From contig CALLCO010000278.1 in the NCBI GenBank assembly GCA_937998695.1, positions 1-32,937 of the forward strand: a DNA stretch of 32,937 nucleotides, read 5' to 3'. Shown here piece by piece: positions 25,048 through 32,289 of this stretch (its first letter is position 1; every line of letters begins with the position of its first letter). Under the pieces are notes generated by a model. The model was not told the origin of the DNA, made no database searches, and worked only from the letters and a program-made list of their open reading frames with translations. Made by a program: the position numbers and the translations under genes. The DNA comes from Candidatus Ozemibacteraceae bacterium. GTDB taxonomy: Bacteria > Muiribacteriota > Ozemobacteria > Ozemobacterales > Ozemobacteraceae.

Positions 25048-25542
25048 ATGGTCGACCCGATCAAAGGTCCGGGCCACAAGCCCATCATCGCTGACAAGAC
25101 CCAGGGCAAGGACAAGGCGGAGAAAACCAAGGACGGCGACTTCGACAAGCGGCTCGCCGGCAAGGAAAAGACCGCCAGCGCCGAGCCGCCCAAGGCCGGC
25201 CAGGTCCGCACCGCCGGGGACCAGACCGCCCGACTCCTGCAACAGCAGCAGCTCGAGAGGATGCAGCGCATCGCCGAGATCACCCGGCAGGTCCAGAGCG
25301 GCACCTACAAGATGGCCGATCCCACCGTGCTGGCCGATCGCCTCTACCGCATCATGACCGACCGCAAGACCCGAGACAAATTCATCAAAAAAGTGCTCGC
25401 GGAAGAGGCCGAAACCCTCAAGGAACGGGGCCTGCCGCTAACCAAGTTGGAGCTGAAGAAACTCATTTTCCTGGTCAAGAACGCCTCCGACGAAGAGTTC
25501 TCTGACCCGCACCTGGAAGCCCTTCTCAAAGAACTGAGCTGA
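25048..25542 (+). CDS. FlgM-like anti-sigma-28 protein
   Basis: A 164-residue soluble protein. The start at ATG 25048 follows GAGGGAG by 7 nt; the in-frame ATG at 24964 would lie inside the promoter. Residues 1-60 are charged, Lys-rich and probably disordered, as in FlgM, which is secreted unfolded through the flagellar export gate. Residues about 72-103 (RIAEITRQVQSGTYKMADPT then VLADRLYRIM) match the FlgM core pattern of helix, SGTY, short loop, helix that contacts sigma-28. The last 60 residues are an extra helical region (LKERGLPLTKLELKKLIFLV ... LEALLKELS) not found in classical FlgM of about 100 residues. The sigma-28 promoter in front supports a flagellar role by feedback. No other flagellar gene is in the window, and the homology is short, so I leave the symbol blank. 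Confidence 0.65.
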   Translation: MVDPIKGPGHKPIIADKTQGKDKAEKTKDGDFDKRLAGKEKTASAEPPKAGQVRTAGDQTARLLQQQQLERMQRIAEITRQVQSGTYKMADPTVLADRLYRIMTDRKTRDKFIKKVLAEEAETLKERGLPLTKLELKKLIFLVKNASDEEFSDPHLEALLKELS

Positions 25543-25693
25543 CGCTCTCCGGGCCTCCGACCGGCTTGCTACTCCCCGCTGGGTTCCTCAGCAGGGTCCG
25601 CTCCATGGGGTCCATCTCGAGAGGGAATTTCTCCAGGGCTGATATGGTGGATGGCAGTTCAACGTGCCATTCCGTTTTGGGGGAGCCCCCCCC

Positions 25694-25945
25694 TCACTTA
25701 ACCTGGAATGGAGTGGCCTCCGAACCTGAGACAATGGGCTTGGTTTGATCGATGGTCACACTGCCTCCGCCGCTGGCCGGGGCCGGCGGAGCGGCAAGGA
25801 TGGGGTGCCGAGCAGCGAGGGCGGCCCGGGCCGCGGGTGAATTGCCCAGGAACTCGACCAGCTCCTTGTCGGAGAGCTTGCCCAGGGTTTCCTTGTCGAT
25901 GATCCGCAGGACGGCGGCGGCGTCTTCCGGGTGAACCACGATCAA
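25694..25945 (-). pseudogene. Remnant or short gene of unknown function
   Basis: The minus-strand frame reads IVVHPEDAAAVLRIIDKETL, then GKLSDKELVEFLGNSPAARA and a Pro/Ala/Ser-rich tail ending in FQVK. Protein-like residues continue upstream of the first possible start (TTG 25945): the frame stays open to about 26026 with NPHVAAIAGGNLPL before it, yet has no ATG or GTG there. The front therefore seems lost where the arsR promoter now lies, much like the fragment at 7517-7861. An unusual start codon (TTG 25945 or GTG 25939) making an 81-83-residue protein is the alternative. No family recognised. Confidence 0.45.
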
Positions 25946-26044
25946 GGGGAGGTTCCCGCCAGCAATCGCGGCAACGTGCGGGTTACACGAGCGCGGGAAA
26001 AATGGCCTTGCAAAAATAGGCTTTTTATATTACTTTTTATATAT

Positions 26045-26371
26045 ATGACTTCAACTATAAAAAAACTGGATTCTGCTCTGCTGCCCCGGATGGCCCGGGT
26101 GCTGAAAGCGGTCGGGCATCCCCTGCGGCTTCAGTTGTTGGAACGGCTGGCCGAGGGTGAGTGCTCCGTCCGGGATTTGGTGGCTGAACTCAAGCGCCCC
26201 CAGGCAATCGTATCCCAGCATCTCAAGGTCATGCGGAACGGGGGAGTGGTCATCCACCGACGGGAAGGCACCCGAGTGATCTACGCCTTGGCTCACGACG
26301 GGCTGCTCAACCTGCTCACCTGCCTGGCCACCTGTCAGTCTCATTGCCTGACCCAGGGCGGCCGACCCTGA
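26045..26371 (+). CDS. ArsR-family transcriptional regulator, probable persulfide sensor
   Basis: A 108-residue winged-helix repressor: DNA-recognition helix in RPQAIVSQHLKVMRNGGVV, wing in HRREGTRVIYAL. The metal-binding CVCDL motif of ArsR proper is absent (SVRDL). Instead it has Cys40 at the start of that helix and Cys93, Cys97 and Cys101 near the C-terminus (LLTCLATCQSHC). A Cys pair in these two places is how BigR/SqrR-type regulators sense sulfane sulfur, and the next gene is a persulfide-handling enzyme, so this function is inferred. The start is set by family length; the frame runs upstream to 25931 but that part is unlike the family. There is no Shine-Dalgarno sequence before ATG 26045, only AT-rich DNA with TATATT at 26026-26031, so the message may be nearly leaderless. 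Confidence 0.87.
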   Translation: MTSTIKKLDSALLPRMARVLKAVGHPLRLQLLERLAEGECSVRDLVAELKRPQAIVSQHLKVMRNGGVVIHRREGTRVIYALAHDGLLNLLTCLATCQSHCLTQGGRP

Positions 26372-26416
26372 CCCTGAGCTAGCCGACTGGCTCATCGATA
26401 CAAGGAGGAACCAACC

Positions 26417-28909
26417 ATGTCCAAACGCATCGTCATCGTCGGCGGCGTCGCCGGAGGGGCTTCGGCCGCCACCCGGGCCCGCCGACTCGACGAGAACGCC
26501 GAGATCGTCGTCCTCGAACGCGGCCCCTACGTCAGCTTTGCCAACTGCGGCCTGCCCTACCACATCGGGGGGATCATCAAGGACCGCGACGACCTGCTGC
26601 TGCAGACGCCGGAATCGCTCAAGAAGCGGTTCAACCTCGACGTACGGGTCAACACCGAGGCGGTGCGCATCGTGCCGGCCAAACGCCAGGTGCTCGTCCG
26701 TGACCTCGAGAACAACCGAGAATACACCCTCGACTACGACGATCTGATCCTGGCCCCGGGGGCGGAACCCTTCCGCCCGCCGTTGCCGGGCATCGACCTG
26801 CCCAACGTCTTCACGTTGCGCACCATCCCTGACATGGACCGCATCATCGCCTGGCTTGAATCGCACCCGGTGCGCCACGTCTCGGTCATCGGGGCCGGGT
26901 TCATCGGGCTCGAGATCGTCGAGAACCTGCGCCACCGCGGCCTGGCCGTCAGCCTGATCGAGCGCGAGAAGCAGGTGATGCCGCCCCTCGACCCCGAGAT
27001 GGCAACCCTGCTGCATAAGCATTTGCGCTTTCATGGGGTCGACCTGCGCCTGGGCCAGACCGTGACCGGCATCACCGGAGGTGGACCCCGCAGTTCGGTG
27101 ACCTTCGCCGACGCCGGCCCCCTGGAAACGGATGCGGTGGTATTGGCGATCGGGGTCAGGGCCGAGGTGAAGCTGGCGCGGGAAGCCGGATTGGAACTCG
27201 GGCCCCGCGGCGGCATCAGGGTCGACGCCCGCATGCGCACCTCCGACCCGCACATCTACGCGGTCGGCGATGCGATCGAAACCGTCGACCGCGTTTCGGG
27301 CGAGCCGACCATGGTCTGGCTGGCCGGCCCCGCCAATAGACAAGGGCGACTGGCCGCCGACACCATCTGTGGCGCCGCCACTCCAGACTTCGGTGGCACC
27401 CAGGCCACCTGGATCTGCAAGGTCTTCGACCTGACCGTCGCGGCCACGGGCCATTCCGAGAAGCTTTTGAAGCGGGCGAACCGCTCCTACGCCAAAGTCT
27501 ACACTCATCCGGCGAGCCATGCGGGGTATTACCCCAATGCTTTTCCGATGAGCCTGAAACTCCTGTATGATCCCGCTGACGGGCGCATGTTGGGAGCGGC
27601 GGTGGTTGGCAGCGATGGCGTGGACAAGCGGATCGACGTGCTGGCCACGGCCCTTTACGCCAAACTGACCGTGCGCGACCTGGCCAACCTCGAACTGGCC
27701 TACGCGCCACCCTACGGGGCGGCCAAAGACCCGGTCAACATGGCGGGCATGGTCGCCTCGAATCTCATCGACGGCATCCACCTCGGAATCACGCCGGATC
27801 AGATTCCCACCCTTGTACCTGGGTCCTATCAGTTCGTCGATGTACGCACCGCCCCGGAGCACCAGACCGGGCACATCCCTGGATCTCTCCACATTCCGGT
27901 GGATGAGCTCCGGGAGCGACTCGGCGAACTTCCCACCGACAAGGAACTGATTCTGTATTGCCAGGTCGGGGTGCGCGGGTTCATCGCCCAGCGAGTTCTG
28001 AGCCAGAAGGGTTTTCGGGCCCGCAACCTGCTGGGCGGGTTCAAAACCTGGGGGATGTTTCATGAGGAAGCCCTGGACATCGGCGGTATTCCCCGACCGC
28101 TGGGAGAAGATGCGACCAGCTCGGCGAAACACACCTCGGATCAGCCGTCAGGCGGGGCAGACACCTTCGAACTGGATGCCTGCGGCCTGCAGTGCCCAGG
28201 CCCCCTGCTGAAAATGCGGGAACGGATGGACCAGCTCCAGCCCGGCCAGCGCCTGCGGGTGGTGGCCACCGATCCGGGCTTCCCGGCTGATGCCGCCGCC
28301 TGGGCGCACCGGTCGGGAAACCGACTGGTCGAGACGGTTCCCGAAGGCGGCCGGTTCGTCGCCGTCATCGAAAAAACCGCCGCGGGGATGTCACCGGCGG
28401 TGGCCTGTCCGACCACTCTGGCTGGTGGTCCGCCCCGGAAGAACGCGCTGACCATGGTCGTCTTCAGCAACGACCTCGACCGGGCCCTTGCCGCCTTCAT
28501 CATCGCCAACGGCGCCGCCGCCATGGGCATGGAGGTGACGCTGTTCTTCACCTTCTGGGGGCTCAACATCCTGCGCCGCCGGGATGCCCCGCCCGTCGAG
28601 AAATCGATGCTCGAGTCGATGTTCGGCATGATGATGCCCCAGGGCCCCGAGGCCCTGGGTTTGTCGAAGATGCACTTCGCCGGCCTGGGTACTGCCATGA
28701 TGAAGCATGTCATGGAGTCAAAGAAGGTCACCTCGCTACCGGAGCTGATCGCCTCGGCCAAGGCGGCCGGGGTAAAGCTGGTCGCCTGCACCATGAGCAT
28801 GGACGTCATGGGCATCAAGAAATCCGAGCTGATCGACGGCGTGACCGAGGGCGGAGTGGCCGCCTACATCGATGCCGCCGCCGCCTCCGGGATCAATCTC
28901 TTCGTCTGA
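26417..28909 (+). CDS. Four-domain persulfide/CoA-disulfide reductase-rhodanese-TusA-DsrE2 fusion
   Basis: An 830-residue sulfur-relay protein. Residues 1 to about 455 are a flavoprotein of the CoA-disulfide reductase/NADH persulfide reductase family: FAD motif VIVGGVAGGASAATRARRLD, active-site Cys44 in SFANCGLPY, NAD(P)H motif VIGAGFIGLE and IYAVGDA. Residues about 462-555 are a rhodanese with catalytic Cys515 (YCQVGVRG). About 585-655 is TusA, with Cys593 in the CPGP motif. About 675-830 is DsrE2-like (FFTFWGLNILRR; conserved Cys791 in ACTMSMDVMGI). Sulfur could pass between the four cysteines of one chain, with reduction to H2S or handover to a biosynthetic acceptor. AAGGAGG lies 8 nt before the ATG, 45 nt after arsR, so the two form an operon that is probably repressed without sulfane sulfur. 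Similar fusions exist in other phyla. Confidence 0.94.
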   Translation: MSKRIVIVGGVAGGASAATRARRLDENAEIVVLERGPYVSFANCGLPYHIGGIIKDRDDLLLQTPESLKKRFNLDVRVNTEAVRIVPAKRQVLVRDLENNREYTLDYDDLILAPGAEPFRPPLPGIDLPNVFTLRTIPDMDRIIAWLESHPVRHVSVIGAGFIGLEIVENLRHRGLAVSLIEREKQVMPPLDPEMATLLHKHLRFHGVDLRLGQTVTGITGGGPRSSVTFADAGPLETDAVVLAIGVRAEVKLAREAGLELGPRGGIRVDARMRTSDPHIYAVGDAIETVDRVSGEPTMVWLAGPANRQGRLAADTICGAATPDFGGTQATWICKVFDLTVAATGHSEKLLKRANRSYAKVYTHPASHAGYYPNAFPMSLKLLYDPADGRMLGAAVVGSDGVDKRIDVLATALYAKLTVRDLANLELAYAPPYGAAKDPVNMAGMVASNLIDGIHLGITPDQIPTLVPGSYQFVDVRTAPEHQTGHIPGSLHIPVDELRERLGELPTDKELILYCQVGVRGFIAQRVLSQKGFRARNLLGGFKTWGMFHEEALDIGGIPRPLGEDATSSAKHTSDQPSGGADTFELDACGLQCPGPLLKMRERMDQLQPGQRLRVVATDPGFPADAAAWAHRSGNRLVETVPEGGRFVAVIEKTAAGMSPAVACPTTLAGGPPRKNALTMVVFSNDLDRALAAFIIANGAAAMGMEVTLFFTFWGLNILRRRDAPPVEKSMLESMFGMMMPQGPEALGLSKMHFAGLGTAMMKHVMESKKVTSLPELIASAKAAGVKLVACTMSMDVMGIKKSELIDGVTEGGVAAYIDAAAASGINLFV

Positions 28910-28935
28910 TCGGCTTTCCCACCGCCCGGCCCGCC

Positions 28936-28974
28936 TGGCCGGTCGATCCGCACCCCGGATCGACCGGCCATTTT
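28936..28974 (+). terminator. Strong rho-independent terminator of the sulfur operon
   Basis: A perfect 15-bp stem (28936-28950, TGGCCGGTCGATCCG, with 28956-28970) and a 5-nt loop, followed by TTTT, 27 bp after the stop. Confidence 0.93.
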
Positions 28975-29526
28975 CCACAAGGGCACATTCCAAGCCGTCC
29001 CCCCCGCTCGGCGCCTTCGTCGGCCCGCCACAGTCGCCACCAAAGAAAGGTACAATCACTGATGCCGGCCACAATCGCGCCCGCAGAAGAAGCGCTCCTC
29101 GCTCATGCAGCTTTGGAAAGGGTTGTCAAGGGGGCACCCAAAATTGTTTTTCCACTTGAAAACCCTTGGTGGAATCATTATCCCCAGGGTTTTCCACAAT
29201 TTCCACCCAGGAAAATGTACCTCTTCGTCGATTGGTGGAGGGCAGAATTCAATGGACGACAGGCTCCCCGGAATGGTTGATACGTCAATGTTTTTTCTCG
29301 TCCACGAACGTCTTTCGACTACCCCGACCCCAAAAGTTGTTATCACTTTTTTGATTGATGATGTTTTCCCTGATCAACTGTCAGGGGATACACCTCCATA
29401 AGGGCCCATCCAAGCGGGAAATGGCCTCCAACCTGGAGCTGAGCCGAACAGGGAGACCCTCGACGAGAGGATAGATTCCTGAGAGCAGCCCTGAATCAGC
29501 CGGTCAAAGGGGGAAAAGGCCTCCGG
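28975..29526. other. Non-coding, DnaA-box-like region between convergent genes
   Basis: About 550 bp with no convincing gene and a composition unlike the neighbouring coding DNA. It holds DnaA-box-like 9-mers on the plus strand: TTTTCCACT (29148-29156), TTATCCCCA (29178-29186) and TTTTCCACA (29190-29198); another TTTTCCACA (28971-28979) overlaps the terminator T-tract. An AT-rich patch follows at about 29333-29375. Whether this is a replication element is discussed as a finding. Confidence 0.4.
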
Positions 29527-31344
29527 TCAGGGTTTCTCGACCTGGATGATCTCGCCACCGAAGACGCTCAGGGCGTCGGACACGGCGGGTTTGTCGATGA
29601 TCGCCTGGCGGGCGGCCCGGTCGATCTTGGCGATTTCCTCGGCATGGTTCGGGCGAGCCCGGGCGGCGGCAGGAGGCCCCCCGGCGCCCATTCCAGGCCC
29701 GGGACTTCCGCTTCCCGAGGCGGGCGGCGATACGGGGGTTGCGGGCAAAGAGGCCCCGGCGGCCTGCCGGTCGGAAGGGCCCAGCAGGCGCAAGGTCTGG
29801 AAGGCGCCCAGGTCGGCTTCGAAATGGGCTTTCAGTGTCTCGAGCGATTTCGGCTCGCGGCATTTGACCACGGCAAAGTCGTTCTCGAGAGAGATGGTCA
29901 GAATCCCATCTTTCAGGCTCTCGAAACTGGCGGTTCGCACCAGCGCACCGAGAACCTTGGAAGACTTGGCCAGGCGAGCTTTCGACTCGCGGAACCGGTC
30001 GGCCACCGAGCCTTCGGCCGGCCGGTCGCGGCCGGCCGCGGGGGCGACCCCAGCCGGGCGGGGTTCGCTGCCGGCCGGGGGGCGCAGGGGCAACGGGGTC
30101 GGGCGGACCGCCTCGGTCGTCGCCATGCGGACGGGCACCCCCACGGAGGTCTTCAGCCGGGCCTCGACCTGGTCGAGCCGTCGTTCCACCCCTTCCTGGC
30201 CCACCGAAATCTCGCGCAGGGCCATCCGCACCAGTTCGACCTCGAACAGGATGCGGGGGGCGACCGAGGTGCGCAGTCCGGTCAGGGAGCGTTCGAGACG
30301 GGTGACCACCCCGACGAGATACTCGAGAGGAACGGCCGCCACCTGTTCGATCATCTCCTTGGCCTGCTCGGGGACCACCTCGAGGAACCCCGCCGAGGTG
30401 CCATCGAGCTTCAACAGCAGGCACTTGCGCAGGTATTCGAGCAGGTCGCGGCCGATGGGGCCGACGTCATAGCCGCCGTAGAACAGGTCGTTGAGTTGGC
30501 GCAGCAGGCCCTGGGTGTCACGCGTCAGCAGACTGCCGGCCAGTCCGCGCAGCACCGGGTAGCCAAGCCGGCGGGTGATGGCGAGCACGTGTTCGACGGT
30601 GGCCACCCCATCGCTCTGGAACGAGGTCACCTGGTCGAGCAACCCGAGCGCGTCACGAAATCCGCCTTGGGCGCATTCGGCGATCAGATGCAGGGCTTCC
30701 GGCTTCACCTCGGGGAACCGGTCGGGCCGCTCGGTGCGCTCCCGAGCCACGACGTCGGCCAGGCGGGTGATCAGCACCTTCTGCGGAATGGGGTGGAAAT
30801 CGAAGCATTGACAGCGGCTGACGATGGTGGCGGGCACCTTCTGCTGCTCGGTGGTGGCCAAAACGAAGACGACGCGCGGGGGCGGCTCCTCGAGGGTCTT
30901 GAGGAAGGCGTTGAAGGCTGATCCCGACAGCATGTGCACTTCGTCGATGATGTAGACCTTGTACTGGCCCTCGACCGGCATGAACTTGACCTTTTCGCGC
31001 ATCTGCCGGATGTCCTCGACGCTGTTGTTGCTGGCCGCATCGATCTCGATGATGTCCATGAAGGTGAGTTCCTCGATGCGCTTGCAGACATCGCAGATGC
31101 GGCAGGCATCGACCAGGCCCTTGGCCAGGGTGACCGGCTGCCGGCAGTTCAGGATCTTGGCCAGCAGGCGCGCCGCCGAGGTCTTGCCGGTACCGCGCGG
31201 CCCCGAGAACAGGTAGGCGTGGTTGATCCGGCTCGACGACACCGCCGCCTGCAGGGTGCGGGTGATGTGGTCCTGGCCCAGCAGTTCGGTGAACGACTGG
31301 GGGCGGTATTTGCGATACAGGTTCTGCTTGGCGATCTGCTGCAT
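29527..31344 (-). CDS. dnaX: DNA polymerase III gamma/tau subunit
   Basis: ATPase of the clamp loader that opens the beta clamp and links the replisome. It has 605 residues. The AAA+ part has Walker A SGPRGTGKT (47-55), zinc cysteines 67, 81, 84 and 87, Walker B VYIIDEVHML (130-139) and the SRC sensor motif (VSRCQCF). The domain III collar runs to about 370. A Pro/Ala-rich linker and a tau-like C-terminal domain follow (SKVLGALVRTASFESLKDGI; AKIDRAARQAIIDKP). No A-rich slippery site for making a short gamma form was noticed. GAGG lies 5 nt before ATG 31344, and TAGAAT (31378-31383) could be its -10 box. It follows the stable-RNA unit on the same strand but is separated from it by a terminator. 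Confidence 0.96.
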   Translation of the reverse strand: MQQIAKQNLYRKYRPQSFTELLGQDHITRTLQAAVSSSRINHAYLFSGPRGTGKTSAARLLAKILNCRQPVTLAKGLVDACRICDVCKRIEELTFMDIIEIDAASNNSVEDIRQMREKVKFMPVEGQYKVYIIDEVHMLSGSAFNAFLKTLEEPPPRVVFVLATTEQQKVPATIVSRCQCFDFHPIPQKVLITRLADVVARERTERPDRFPEVKPEALHLIAECAQGGFRDALGLLDQVTSFQSDGVATVEHVLAITRRLGYPVLRGLAGSLLTRDTQGLLRQLNDLFYGGYDVGPIGRDLLEYLRKCLLLKLDGTSAGFLEVVPEQAKEMIEQVAAVPLEYLVGVVTRLERSLTGLRTSVAPRILFEVELVRMALREISVGQEGVERRLDQVEARLKTSVGVPVRMATTEAVRPTPLPLRPPAGSEPRPAGVAPAAGRDRPAEGSVADRFRESKARLAKSSKVLGALVRTASFESLKDGILTISLENDFAVVKCREPKSLETLKAHFEADLGAFQTLRLLGPSDRQAAGASLPATPVSPPASGSGSPGPGMGAGGPPAAARARPNHAEEIAKIDRAARQAIIDKPAVSDALSVFGGEIIQVEKP

Positions 31345-31566
31345 GGATGCCTCCGCGAGGGGAAATGCGCTGGCGCCATTCTACCCCGAACCACCGCCCG
31401 GCGGGGAGTCCTCCCCATGTCCCAAGTATCGCGATGCCTTTCGGGATTTGGTAGCCAGCCTGATCCGCCGTGGGCGAGCGATCATTCCACCTGGGATCCC
31501 GAAGATTCTCTGCCCGAGCAAGTTCAGAGAGGAAACCATGATCCCGCTTCCTGCAACGAGCTCTTG

Positions 31567-31595
31567 ACGAAAAAAACCCGTCTTGCGACGGGTTT
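31567..31595 (-). terminator. Rho-independent terminator of the tRNA/SRP RNA unit
   Basis: Read on the minus strand: AAACCCGTC, tetraloop GCAA, GACGGGTTT, then a run of T reaching about 31570. A 9-bp stem, a GNRA loop and a U-tract make it a textbook terminator, about 10 nt after the predicted SRP RNA 3' end. dnaX must therefore have its own promoter. Confidence 0.92.
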
Positions 31596-31605
31596 CTTTC
31601 TTGCA

Positions 31606-31876
31606 GATCGTGCACCCATCCTCGAACCCGGCTAACGGCTCAATTCCCAGACCTTCGGCTCGGGACAGGCGCCTCCACATCACCCGGAAGCTGACGCTTA
31701 CCGTTGCTTCCTTCCGGACCTGGCGGGGTTCACGGGCTTCCGCCGTGTGGAACCCATCCTTCGACACTTCGGGAAAGGGCTGTGGCCACCAACCGGGCCC
31801 TCTGACAGGAATTCGGCCCGCCATGACGGGGATTTGCGATGGATAGAGGACCCCGAGCCCTCCGCCTAGCACGACA
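31606..31876 (-). ncRNA. ffs: Signal recognition particle RNA, long form with Alu domain
   Basis: RNA of the SRP that targets membrane and secreted proteins with Ffh. The S domain is unmistakable: on the minus strand CAGGTCCGGAAGGAAGCA, with the GGAA tetraloop that binds Ffh and FtsY, flanked by CGGAAGC/GCTTCCG and CCACA/TGTGG helices. Upstream, CGTGCTAGGCGG, GCAAATCCCC and GCGGGCCGAATTCC align with the Alu domain of the Bacillus scRNA. The 5' CGTGC pairs with a 3' GCACG (31609-31613), closing a molecule of about 270 nt, much longer than the roughly 110-nt 4.5S RNA of E. coli. Ends are set from this helix and are good to a few bases. It starts within about 2 nt of the 3' end of tRNA-Ser(GGA), so tRNA processing probably makes its 5' end. 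Confidence 0.92.
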
Positions 31877-31877
31877 T

Positions 31878-31965
31878 CGGAAAGGGCGGGATTCGAACCC
31901 GCGGTGGAGTTTCCCCCACTCACGCTCTCCAGGCGTGTGCCTTAGACCAACTCAGCCACCTTTCC
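31878..31965 (-). tRNA. tRNA-Ser (anticodon GGA)
   Basis: An 88-nt class II tRNA: acceptor GGAAAGG/CCTTTCC, anticodon stem CACGC/GCGTG with loop CTGGAGA (anticodon GGA, codons UCC/UCU), a long variable arm (AGTGGGGGAAACTCCAC), GTTCGAAT T-loop and discriminator G. CCA is not encoded. Confidence 0.97.
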
Positions 31966-31993
31966 AGGAACCTGGGGACACGACACAACAGGG

Positions 31994-32085
31994 CGGAGAG
32001 AGAGAGATTCGAACTCTCGAGGCACCATTTCGGGCGCCTACTCGATTTCGAGTCGAGCGCTTTCGACCAACTCAGCCATCTCTCC
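31994..32085 (-). tRNA. tRNA-Ser (anticodon CGA)
   Basis: A 92-nt class II tRNA: acceptor GGAGAGA/TCTCTCC, anticodon stem CTCGA/TCGAG with loop CTCGAAA (anticodon CGA, codon UCG), a long variable arm (GGCGCCCGAAATGGTGCC), discriminator G, no encoded CCA. Confidence 0.97.
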
Positions 32086-32093
32086 TCGTACAG

Positions 32094-32168
32094 CGCGCCT
32101 GAGAGGACTCGAACCTCTGGCCACCAGATCCGCAATCTGGTGCTCTATCCAAACTGAGCTACAGGCGC
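32094..32168 (-). tRNA. tRNA-Arg (anticodon GCG)
   Basis: A 75-nt class I tRNA: acceptor GCGCCTG/CAGGCGC, D-arm GCTC...GAGC with an A in GGATA as usual for arginine tRNAs, anticodon stem CCAGA/TCTGG with 7-nt loop TTGCGGA, T-arm AGAGG/CCTCT with loop TTCGAGT, discriminator G, no encoded CCA. The anticodon reads GCG (codons CGC/CGU) where nearly all bacteria have ACG, modified to ICG. Confidence 0.93.
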
Positions 32169-32188
32169 AAAAACATCGTTTGATTCGG

Positions 32189-32278
32189 CGGAGAAGGGGG
32201 GATTCGAACCCCCGGTAGAACTTTCGCCCTACGCCGGTTTAGCAAACCGGTGCCTTAAGCCAACTCGGCCACCTCTCC
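32189..32278 (-). tRNA. tRNA-Ser (anticodon GCT)
   Basis: A 90-nt class II tRNA: acceptor GGAGAGG/CTTCTCC with one G-U pair, anticodon stem CCGGT/ACCGG with loop TTGCTAA (anticodon GCU, codons AGC/AGU), variable arm GTAGGGCGAAAGTTCTAC, discriminator G, no encoded CCA. Confidence 0.97.
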
Positions 32279-32289
32279 CCATTGGAGGA

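Noticed and set aside
26051-28132. A 693-codon open minus-strand frame
   Set aside because: Antisense to arsR and the sulfur fusion, both of which have full sets of family motifs on the plus strand.
29056-29346. Overlapping 70-97-codon frames in the region before dnaX
   Set aside because: Several frames on both strands are equally open, none has a ribosome-binding site plus a protein-like composition, and the terminator and DnaA-box-like sequences explain the region better.
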